Translations under genes and position numbers: made by a program
Assembly: GCA_965203735.1 (NCBI GenBank)
Contig: OZ241909.1
Span: forward strand, 1,178,001-1,242,000
Direction: 5' to 3'
Length of the DNA: 64,000 nt
Source: Bin55 sp965203735
GTDB taxonomy: Bacteria; Pseudomonadota; Gammaproteobacteria; Pseudomonadales; Azotimanducaceae
The notes under the pieces: model-generated
Told to the model about the DNA's origin: nothing
Databases searched by the model: none
Seen by the model: only the letters and a program-made list of their open reading frames with translations
Part shown: positions 53,979 through 61,712 of the stretch, piece by piece
Numbering within the stretch: position 1 is the first letter of the stretch
Layout of the letters: each line of letters opens with the position of its first letter

Positions 53979-54797
53979 TTGCAAACTACCCCCAACTTTC
54001 GGCTTCGAAGACAAAGAGTGTTTCTTGTTCTGACCGGGATATTTCTCGGTACGCTCGCAGTGCTGAATGTCATCGGAATTAGCCGATTCCTCGACTTGTC
54101 GTTCACCGTCTTTGGGATTGAATTTCCCATGATTATTGCGGTGGGAGTCCTGCCTTATCCCGTGACGTTCTTGTGCACTGACTTGATTAGTGAGCTGTAC
54201 GGTCGAAAACGTGCCTCAGATATGGTTTGGGTTGGTTTTGTCGTCAATCTTTGGGTGGTGTTCTTCCTTTGGCTGGGAGGCGTACTGCCAGGTGTTGGCG
54301 TCGAGGTCGATTCTGCTGGAAACATCGTCAAAGACGCAGCTGGTAGGGAACCCGTTTTCTTTGAGATTCGAGCTTTGGCGTTCGGAGCGGTGGCCGCGTC
54401 CATGATTGCTTACCTGACAGCGCAGTTCTGCGATGTGCATCTCTTCCATTTTTGGAAACGGCTAACGAAGGGGAAGCACCTTTGGTTAAGGAACAACGGT
54501 TCCACTCTAGTAAGTCAGATGGTGGACACAACTTCCGTTGTGTTGATCACGCACTTCTATGCACATGCCCTGTTCATTGATCCCGAGCGCGGACTTTGGA
54601 CACAGTTGTTTATCTACATCGCTTCCGGCTACGTCTTCAAAATGATCGTAGCGATGGTTGATACCGGTCCAGCATACTTGGCGGTTCACTTGCTTCGGCC
54701 GTACCTAGGCCTAAAACCCAACGAGGAGATTGACCCGGGAGACTTCGAAACGACCGTTGAAGTCACACCTGTCGAAGGCTCAGAAGAAACAAAGTAG
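53979..54797 (+). CDS. yhhQ: YhhQ-family queuosine-precursor transporter
   Basis: Inner-membrane transporter of the VUT/YhhQ family, which takes up preQ0 and preQ1. From TTG 53979 it has 272 residues with about six membrane helices. Typical segments are the first helix FLVLTGIFLGTLAVLNVIG, PYPVTFLCTDLISELYGRKRA (quoted in part) and the LVSQMVDTTSVVLITHFYA block. The longer frame from 53904 overlaps the SDR gene and is not needed. Clustering with a PTPS-like gene that lacks QueD's Cys is notable: it may import the base rather than work in synthesis. Confidence 0.9.
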   Translation: MQTTPNFRLRRQRVFLVLTGIFLGTLAVLNVIGISRFLDLSFTVFGIEFPMIIAVGVLPYPVTFLCTDLISELYGRKRASDMVWVGFVVNLWVVFFLWLGGVLPGVGVEVDSAGNIVKDAAGREPVFFEIRALAFGAVAASMIAYLTAQFCDVHLFHFWKRLTKGKHLWLRNNGSTLVSQMVDTTSVVLITHFYAHALFIDPERGLWTQLFIYIASGYVFKMIVAMVDTGPAYLAVHLLRPYLGLKPNEEIDPGDFETTVEVTPVEGSEETK

Positions 54798-54819
54798 CGA
54801 CTAAGAGCAGATTAGTGTC

Positions 54820-55749
54820 TCATGCTATGTCGGCAAGTAGCGTTAGCGACTCTTGACAGTCGGTGCTGGATATTCCTCGAATCCCCAGTCTAGTGGCTAC
54901 CAAGTGTGTCATGTTTAGTCTCTCTCGATATTCGTCAAGGAGGTCACGAACTTTACCAGGACTTCCGATGAGTGCCCAGTCGTCGACCGACTGATCCGAT
55001 TGTGCCGAGGCCTGGGTTCGAGTTTTCGCAATATCCAGTGCGACACGCGCTCGAACATCTCGTATTAGTTCTTCATCCTTCGAAACTAAGACTGACCGCA
55101 TGATTGGGATCTCGGGTGGACTAGTCACACCGGCCTGCTTGCTCGCTTCGCGGTGGATTTCGTAGTTTTGAGCTAGACGGGACAGACCTTCTCTTGGGGA
55201 GGCCAGATAGGGAAGACCAAGTCGTCCAGCTTGGGAAAGCGCAAGCGGACCAAATGCCGCAACCCAAATTGGCGGATGAGGTTTTTGCAGAGGTAATGGA
55301 GAAATAGTTACTGGGTCTGAAGAGGAGGGGGCGACAGAATCTCCGCTCCAAGCTCTGATCATTCTGTGATAGCAATCTTCAAATAGCGATCGCTTTTGCT
55401 TCGCGGAAACTTCAAATGTTGTAAAGAGTGCGTCGGAGGCGCCGCGGCCGACTCCTAGTGTTAACCTGCCATTACCTAATCGGTCGAGTACGGCGACTTG
55501 CTCCGCTGCTTGTACGGGATGTCGGAGCGGCAACAAGTAGGAAGTAGTTGCAAGTCGAATACTACTCGTCGTAGCAGCGACAGCGGCTAGGAGCAAGAGG
55601 GGTTCGGGGATCGCTCTTCCCTTTACGAAGTGGTGTTCTGGAAGAAAGAAGTAGCCAATTCCCAACTTCTCCGCGAACTGTGCTTGTTCGCACAGTGCAC
55701 TTGCGTCGTTAGTGTCGGAGATTGACCACGGAGTTATGCCGAGTTCCAC
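54820..55749 (-). CDS. Luciferase-like monooxygenase family protein
   Basis: 309-residue flavin-dependent oxidoreductase of the LLM class (FMN or F420 group). The N-terminus shows AEKLGIGYFFLPEHHF, and the barrel contains ATTSYLLPLRHPVQAAEQVAVLDRLGNGRLTLGVGRG (quoted in parts), the standard family block. The WVAAFGPLALSQAGRLGLP segment is also typical. The substrate is not evident and no flavin reductase gene is adjacent. It is divergent from the ABC/RND operon, with a 350-base gap that holds a sigma-54-type promoter pointing the other way. Confidence 0.87.
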   Translation of the reverse strand: MELGITPWSISDTNDASALCEQAQFAEKLGIGYFFLPEHHFVKGRAIPEPLLLLAAVAATTSSIRLATTSYLLPLRHPVQAAEQVAVLDRLGNGRLTLGVGRGASDALFTTFEVSAKQKRSLFEDCYHRMIRAWSGDSVAPSSSDPVTISPLPLQKPHPPIWVAAFGPLALSQAGRLGLPYLASPREGLSRLAQNYEIHREASKQAGVTSPPEIPIMRSVLVSKDEELIRDVRARVALDIAKTRTQASAQSDQSVDDWALIGSPGKVRDLLDEYRERLNMTHLVATRLGIRGISSTDCQESLTLLADIA

Positions 55750-56099
55750 GTTGGCTTCGTCTTCTCTTGTTCGTCTAGCAGCATCTGGCGTTGAGGTTGC
55801 ATGTTAACCGGTTAGACATTTCCCATCAGATCATGAAGTCATTGCAGAGTTGAAGTGGGAGAAATAACTGCGAACGTGGCGAATAACCACAACTCTTGAC
55901 TAATTTCGTTAGTTTTCCGAGAGTTGAATTGAGGTCGAGATGATGCGATTCGTTCTAGCACTATTCTTGTCGGGAAATACTGGCACAATTCTTGCCTACA
56001 AATGATTCGTACAAGTCCTGGGCCAGTTGGTCTCGAGGGACTTAGGCAGGTCGAGTGTACCTGTACAATGCATCGACAATTAATGGCTGAGGTTCGACA
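55750..56099. other. Divergent promoter region between LLM gene and ABC/RND operon
   Basis: A 350-base gap. It holds the sigma-54-like promoter described separately and must also contain the promoter of the minus-strand monooxygenase gene. No further gene is apparent; a 110-codon minus-strand frame here (55839-56171) enters the ABC gene and looks like chance. Confidence 0.5.
55981..55995 (+). promoter_or_regulatory. Sigma-54-type (-24/-12) promoter for the ABC/RND operon
   Basis: TGGCAC-AATTC-TTGC matches the sigma-54 consensus in both blocks and in the five-base spacing. The predicted transcription start is near 56007, giving a leader of about 93 bases before TTG 56100. Ten fixed bases would be met by chance about 0.1 times in a window this long, counting both strands. 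Enhancer-binding protein sites are not identifiable by eye. Confidence 0.6.
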
Positions 56100-57122
56100 T
56101 TGGCTGAACGGATTTCTTCGGGTAACGGCTCCTCTAACGCACCAGCGATAGAAGTTGAAAGTGTTACCCATAGCTACGACAAGAAAAGTAACGTCTTAAA
56201 CGATGTGAATCTATCTTTGGGGACTGGTTTCTTCGGTCTTCTTGGCGCAAATGGCGCAGGCAAGAGCACTTTGATGCGAATAATCTGCACGTTGCTGCGC
56301 CCCACCGAGGGAAACGCTCGGGTGTGCGGCTTTGATGTTGTCGATGAGTGCCATAAAGTGCGTGAACGAATTGGCTACCTTCCACAGTCCTTCAGTGCAT
56401 GGAGATTGCATCGTACCGAGGAGGTCGTAGATACTCTCGCGGCTCTTTCCGGAATGACCAATAAGAAGGAACGCCGCCGCCGTGTTGCGGAGGTCCTTGA
56501 GGAGGTTGGATTGTCCGATGTAGCCGATAGGAAAGTGAAGAAACTTTCCGGCGGCATGGTACGACGCCTTGGTGTGGCACAAGCCATGGTCCACGAACCC
56601 GAGGTGCTAGTTGTGGACGAACCTACTGTCGGTCTGGACCCGGAAGAGCGAATGCGATTTCGGCAAGTCATGACCAACATGGGACAGGATCGAACCATTT
56701 TGCTTTCTACGCACATAGTTGCCGACTTGGGAAGCGGGTGTTCGCAGATAGCTCTGATTGACGACGGTACCGTTGCATTTCAAGGTTCGCCAGCTACATT
56801 GCTTGGTCAGGCAAAAGGACAGGTCTTCGAGGCAACTGTGCCGTTGGAGAGTTCGAACGTCGTTGAAGAAAAGCACGAGATCGTTTCACGAACCATTCAG
56901 GGTTCTGATGTCACTTTCCGAATTGTGGTGAACAATCCAGGGGAATTGACGTTCGATGCGACCGAAGTGGAACAACCGAGTTTGGAAGAAGCCTATCTGG
57001 CATTTATGTCCAAACGTGGGAAGTTGGAAGGCGCGCGACAGGACGAGGAACACAACGCCCCTGAAGCGACTGAGGACAAGAAGGGTCGTAGACGCCGAAA
57101 GAAAGACAAGGACAAGGAATAG
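56100..57122 (+). CDS. ABC transporter ATP-binding protein
   Basis: 340-residue cytoplasmic ATPase of the ABC-2 exporter type. Walker A is LLGANGAGKST (about 52-62), the Q-loop lies in GYLPQSFSAW, the signature is LSGGMVRRLGVAQ, Walker B is VLVVDEPTVGLDPEE, and the switch His is in LLSTHIV. The C-terminus is unusual: a charged tail DKKGRRRRKKDKDKE. The TTG start at 56100 has GAGG seven bases before it and no better in-frame start exists. The giant permease gene begins six bases after its stop, so the two are surely partners. Confidence 0.92.
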   Translation: MAERISSGNGSSNAPAIEVESVTHSYDKKSNVLNDVNLSLGTGFFGLLGANGAGKSTLMRIICTLLRPTEGNARVCGFDVVDECHKVRERIGYLPQSFSAWRLHRTEEVVDTLAALSGMTNKKERRRRVAEVLEEVGLSDVADRKVKKLSGGMVRRLGVAQAMVHEPEVLVVDEPTVGLDPEERMRFRQVMTNMGQDRTILLSTHIVADLGSGCSQIALIDDGTVAFQGSPATLLGQAKGQVFEATVPLESSNVVEEKHEIVSRTIQGSDVTFRIVVNNPGELTFDATEVEQPSLEEAYLAFMSKRGKLEGARQDEEHNAPEATEDKKGRRRRKKDKDKE

Positions 57123-57128
57123 CGGTCC

Positions 57129-60100
57129 GTGAAATTGGGCATGCTATGGTCGGTCGCAGCGGCTGAATTGCGGTCTACCCGAAGACTGGCAAGAACTTGG
57201 GTATTCATAGTCATCGCGGTTCTTCTTTGTGCGGGTCAGTGGTTCAACTTGTCCGCGGCGCACGCTCTCTCGTCTTACATTTCCCCAGCCGCTGGACTCT
57301 TAGGACCGCGTTACTTAATCGTTGGGTTAAGTGCTGTCGCGCTGATGATATTCAACATCGGAATCGTGTTCTTAGCCTTTGACATACGTGCACGAGATAT
57401 TAAAGATCGCATCGGAGAGGCCATTGACACTCGCCCGATGTCAAACCTCTCATTGCTCGCGGGCAGACTGATCGGGATCATTCTGGTTACGAGTATTGCA
57501 GTTCTTGCGATTTTTGCCTTCATTAGTTTTTTTGGGTGGCTAGCTGAGACAGCAGGATGGATGATCGGCAGTTCAATCGAGCCGACGAGTGTAATCAGTT
57601 TCCTACTCTTCGACGTTATTCCGAACTTTGCTCTATGGGGATCTCTGACCATTTTTCTTACAGTCGTTCTACGCAACCGACTCTTTGTGGTCGTTGTTGT
57701 GCTGGTATTGATGGTCGGGTTGTTCTTCGTGCTTACAAGACTTCCTTACTTCGTGACCGCTGCCCTGTCCACATCTTCCTTTAACCAAGTTTTCCCCTCG
57801 GACTTATTACCTCGTATTTTCTTCGCGGACGTGATGGTCAATCGAATTGTGATGTTGCTGCTGTCTGCGGGGTTCTTAGTATTGGCCGCAGCATTTCATC
57901 CCAGACAGGAGCCAGCGGGTCGACGACCTGTGTTTATGGGGGCGGGTTCTTTGGTCCTTGTTCTAGGAATAGCAGGAATCTTCGGACTCTATTTCTCAGA
58001 ATCTTCAAAATTGCGTCAGGTGGAGGAATGGGCAGCATTGCATAAAGCACATCAGAACTCTTCTCAAACAGACATCGAGAAAATCAAGGGAACTGTGACT
58101 CTACAACCTGGCCGCCGAATCGCCCTCGATCTCTCGATCACGATAGTCTCTACCGACTCAGGAGAAACCAAAGATCTTCTCTTTAATTTGAACCCCGGGT
58201 ACCAAATTCGGACATTGACTCTGAACGGGAAGAGACTGACTTCGAACGACTACCAATTTGATGGAGGACTACTGACAGTTGCGCGTGAAGAAAGGTCGAC
58301 TTCTTCAGAGGAATTGCAGCTAGTTGCAGTTGGCGTTCCAGACTCGTCGTTCGCATACTTAGACGGCGCTTTGGACTTCTCCGAATTGGATTATTCGGAT
58401 TTTGAGAGCTTGTTCTTCTATGGACAAGAGAATTACATTTTCCATTCAAATTATTTCGCCTTGATGCCTGGCGTAAGTTGGTTACCAACTTCAGGCAGCG
58501 CATATGGAACGATCAATTGGGAGAACAGACCACGGGACTTCTTTGAAGTAGACCTAGAGGTCGATGTCCCCAATGGTTGGCTAGTGGCGGGGCCAGGAAC
58601 CCGTCAGTTACTTGATGAAGGAGAGAGAACCCGTTTCAGGTTCAACCCTCGCATTCCCATACCGGAAGTTGCACTCTTGGGATCTAAGTTTGCTCGCCGT
58701 TCATTGGCTGTAGGTGGCACGAATTTTGAATTGCTCTTGAGCAAGAAGCACACGAAGAATCTCGATGTTCTTGAACCGATGGTGCCTGCATTGGAGAGGT
58801 GGATTGAAGACCGACTAGAAGAACTGAGCAAAGTCGGTCTTGACTATCCTCTTGAGACTCTGACACTTGTGGAAGTGCCAGTGTCGTTGAGAGTTTATGG
58901 CGGCGGTTGGCGTATGGATAGTGTGTACTCTCCCCCAGGGATTCACATGTTGCGTGAATCAGGACTTCCCACCGCACGTTTTGACAATTCGTTACGGCAG
59001 GGGGGAGAAAAAACTGAAGACGCTGATGATCGGGCCGAATACTTGCTATGGATGGTTGGTACGTTCTTTGAGAATGACTATCACGGAGGAAATCCCTTCA
59101 TTAGCCTCTCAAAGAACCTGGTGAACTATCAAACTTTGCCGGAAGGCACTGGTGCTACTGCTCTGTCGTTTGTAGTAGATGAAATCGCGAGTAGATTGGC
59201 ATTTGAGAGGACGGGTTACTTTTCCATTCACATGGCGATGTCCCGCACCGACTCAAGCCAGGCAATGGGGGCTGTTGCCAGTGCAGGTTTTGTCAGAGGC
59301 ATTGGGGAATTCAATTGGCGTGAGAGATTCTCCAATTTGCCGTCTGTCTGGGACAGCGTGTTAGCACAATCTCTGAGTGAAATCGATTATCACGCCGACC
59401 CACGGAAGGCCTACCACGCACTCCTTCTAAAAGGGAGTTCGATCGCAGATTCAATACTTGAAGGGTTTGAAGAAGAGGAAGTGGGATTGTTCTTGAGCGA
59501 ACTGACCTCGCGCTTCAGTGGGCGATCCTATTCAGACCAAGAGTTTTTCGACACTGCCTTGGAATTGGGATTAGATTTTCAAATGCTGCTTGGGGATTGG
59601 CTACACGGTACAGGTTTGCCTGGTTTCATCGTTGCTGATCAAGGAGTGGAGCGACTACAAGATACAAGCACCGGAGAGGCGGTCTACCAGACAAGCTTCA
59701 TTCTTCGAAACGACGAGCCAGTTCCTGGTGTTGTCTCTGTGGCATACGAAGGGCGTTGGGGAAAGGAGCATCGTGAAACGAGTCGAATGAAACCGATTCG
59801 GATAGAAGGAAATACGTCCGTACGCATCGTGTTTCAAAGTGATACTCCCGTGCATCAAGTATGGATTGAGCCCCACTTGTCGCTAAACCGTGAGTCTTTG
59901 TTGGTGAACATTCCACCAATGAAAGATTACCAACCAACTGATTCCCCGCAGTTGCCCTACGTGACCGAAGTGGAATGGAAGTCTCAAGATGCAGCGGCTG
60001 TGATAGTGGACGACTTGGACTCTGGATTCGCAGTGGAGACGGACGACGTCATTGAAGAGTCAGCTATGCCTGGGTGGTTGGGATATTTACTGGCTCTGCC

Positions 60101-60611
60101 GGACCCAGAATACGATCGCGGATTACCAACGTTGCGCAGCACCTTTGCATGGAATTTGCAATTCCCCATCATTGGAGATCAATTTTCTCGATGGTATCGT
60201 GATGCGGAACCCACAAGTTATGGTAAATACCGACACACGTATGCTGTCAACCCATCCGGGTCCAGCCTTTCAACTTCTACATTCTCCGCCCGGCTTCCTT
60301 CTTTGGGTACATGGAACTTGGAATATCACCTACCTAATTTCAAGAGACAAAAGAAGGAATGGGACTACATTGCCGCAAACACGTCTGGCTATCGTAGATT
60401 TATTGACTTCGGCAATCACCAGATCGAAATTCAAGCCGGAAATGGTGTTAAGAACATTGAATTTGACGTGGAGTCTGCAACACAAGGTTGGAATGATCTC
60501 GGACAATTCGACGTCGAATCACTGGAGGTAGCCGTTGTAATCACACAAAGTGATGACGTAGGAATTGCGGATGCAGTTCGGTGGACGCGTGCCGAAGAAG
60601 CAACAAATTAA
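57129..60611 (+). CDS. ABC permease fused to degenerate M1-peptidase-like and golvesin-like domains
   Basis: 1160-residue inner-membrane protein. Residues about 20-295 hold six to eight membrane helices of an ABC-2 permease. The large periplasmic part (about 310-860) resembles the N-terminal and catalytic domains of M1 aminopeptidases: a beta-rich lead, the substrate loop YGGGWRMDSVYSPPG (about 589-603, where M1 has GxMEN), and DEIAS at residues 684-688 where M1 enzymes have the zinc motif HEXXH. Both zinc His are lost, so it should be inactive as a peptidase. Residues about 955-1155 match a golvesin-like beta-sandwich (VIVDDLDSGF, GTWNLEYH, WNDLGQF, ADAVRW). It may bind and push a periplasmic ligand for the ATPase. 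The adaptor gene follows 15 bases later. Confidence 0.88.
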   Translation: MKLGMLWSVAAAELRSTRRLARTWVFIVIAVLLCAGQWFNLSAAHALSSYISPAAGLLGPRYLIVGLSAVALMIFNIGIVFLAFDIRARDIKDRIGEAIDTRPMSNLSLLAGRLIGIILVTSIAVLAIFAFISFFGWLAETAGWMIGSSIEPTSVISFLLFDVIPNFALWGSLTIFLTVVLRNRLFVVVVVLVLMVGLFFVLTRLPYFVTAALSTSSFNQVFPSDLLPRIFFADVMVNRIVMLLLSAGFLVLAAAFHPRQEPAGRRPVFMGAGSLVLVLGIAGIFGLYFSESSKLRQVEEWAALHKAHQNSSQTDIEKIKGTVTLQPGRRIALDLSITIVSTDSGETKDLLFNLNPGYQIRTLTLNGKRLTSNDYQFDGGLLTVAREERSTSSEELQLVAVGVPDSSFAYLDGALDFSELDYSDFESLFFYGQENYIFHSNYFALMPGVSWLPTSGSAYGTINWENRPRDFFEVDLEVDVPNGWLVAGPGTRQLLDEGERTRFRFNPRIPIPEVALLGSKFARRSLAVGGTNFELLLSKKHTKNLDVLEPMVPALERWIEDRLEELSKVGLDYPLETLTLVEVPVSLRVYGGGWRMDSVYSPPGIHMLRESGLPTARFDNSLRQGGEKTEDADDRAEYLLWMVGTFFENDYHGGNPFISLSKNLVNYQTLPEGTGATALSFVVDEIASRLAFERTGYFSIHMAMSRTDSSQAMGAVASAGFVRGIGEFNWRERFSNLPSVWDSVLAQSLSEIDYHADPRKAYHALLLKGSSIADSILEGFEEEEVGLFLSELTSRFSGRSYSDQEFFDTALELGLDFQMLLGDWLHGTGLPGFIVADQGVERLQDTSTGEAVYQTSFILRNDEPVPGVVSVAYEGRWGKEHRETSRMKPIRIEGNTSVRIVFQSDTPVHQVWIEPHLSLNRESLLVNIPPMKDYQPTDSPQLPYVTEVEWKSQDAAAVIVDDLDSGFAVETDDVIEESAMPGWLGYLLALPDPEYDRGLPTLRSTFAWNLQFPIIGDQFSRWYRDAEPTSYGKYRHTYAVNPSGSSLSTSTFSARLPSLGTWNLEYHLPNFKRQKKEWDYIAANTSGYRRFIDFGNHQIEIQAGNGVKNIEFDVESATQGWNDLGQFDVESLEVAVVITQSDDVGIADAVRWTRAEEATN

Positions 60612-60626
60612 TTGGATAAATCAACA

Positions 60627-61712
60627 ATGCCGATGGAACGTACAGTGAGAGCGACATTCTTCTTAGTCTTAGTGGCAGCACTCGCCACCGGCTGCAATCC
60701 ACCCCCTCCACCTCCAGTAATTGAGGTTCGAGCTCCTGTGGAAGTAGAAACGGTGGAATTGGGGAACGTAGAAAGCGTTATCGTCGCGACTGGAAATCTG
60801 CGTACGAGGGATAGCGCTCGGGTTAATGCTCAAGTACAGGGAAGAATCTACATTGAACGTGACGAGGACGGAAATCGTTTTACTGAGGGTCGACAGGTGC
60901 GCGCAGGCGATGTCTTGGGTCAAATCACTGGTGAGGAAGCAAGGCTGCAGATTGCAATGGAGTCGGCTCGTCTGTCTCTCCAAAATGCAAGAGATGAACA
61001 CAATCGGCGTACACGATTGTTCGAACAGGGCCACATATCCGAAGCAGAACTCAAACAGACGGAACAGTCGCTGCAACAGGCTCAAGATGCCTATGACCGA
61101 GCCAAACTAAGTGATGAGAACACTCAAATAATTTCTCCTATCGATGGCGTAATCCTAATACTAGCAAGGGATCAGAACGACATTCCCATTGCAGATGGTC
61201 AGCTAGTGAGCAGCGGACTCTTGGTTGCTCAAATTGCTTCTCTCGATGTACTTGAAGCAGATGTCGATTTGATTGGTCCCGAGTTAAGCCGGGTAAAGGT
61301 GGGCCAGCCAGCACGAGTTAGCCACTACGCATTCTCCGACGTGGACATAATGGGCAAAGTTGTCCGACTCTCACCAACGGTTGACCCCCAGACCCACACA
61401 TTTAAGGCCGTCATAGAAGTGGACAACACCGAACGAGTTCTTCGTCCTGGAATGTTCGTTCAAGTAGACATCATCACTGAGCAACGTCTGGAAGTCCCAG
61501 TTGTCAGTTACGAGTCAGTTTCCCGAAGGGGTCGCGAGTCGGTAGTCTTCGTGTTGGATGGACAGAGAGTCAAACGCACTACTGTCCAACTCGGTCTTGC
61601 AGATGACGACCATCATGAAGTCATTGAGGGTGTTAAACCGGGAGACCAAGTCGTAGTTAGGGGCATGGAAATCCTAAGAGACAATGCGTTGGTTCGCGTG
61701 CTCGGCGGCTAA
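60627..61712 (+). CDS. RND efflux periplasmic adaptor lipoprotein (MFP)
   Basis: Membrane-fusion protein that joins an inner-membrane RND pump to an outer-membrane channel. The start is taken at ATG 60627; TTG 60612 would add five residues. A lipoprotein signal with lipobox ATGC is followed by a Pro-rich CNPPPPPP stretch. Next come the lipoyl half-motif and a hairpin helix (SLQNARDEHNRRTRLFEQ, AELKQTEQSLQQAQDAYDRAK), then SPIDGVIL and the beta-barrel/MP domains. At 361 residues it is of normal size. The RND gene starts directly after the stop. Confidence 0.92.
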   Translation: MPMERTVRATFFLVLVAALATGCNPPPPPPVIEVRAPVEVETVELGNVESVIVATGNLRTRDSARVNAQVQGRIYIERDEDGNRFTEGRQVRAGDVLGQITGEEARLQIAMESARLSLQNARDEHNRRTRLFEQGHISEAELKQTEQSLQQAQDAYDRAKLSDENTQIISPIDGVILILARDQNDIPIADGQLVSSGLLVAQIASLDVLEADVDLIGPELSRVKVGQPARVSHYAFSDVDIMGKVVRLSPTVDPQTHTFKAVIEVDNTERVLRPGMFVQVDIITEQRLEVPVVSYESVSRRGRESVVFVLDGQRVKRTTVQLGLADDDHHEVIEGVKPGDQVVVRGMEILRDNALVRVLGG

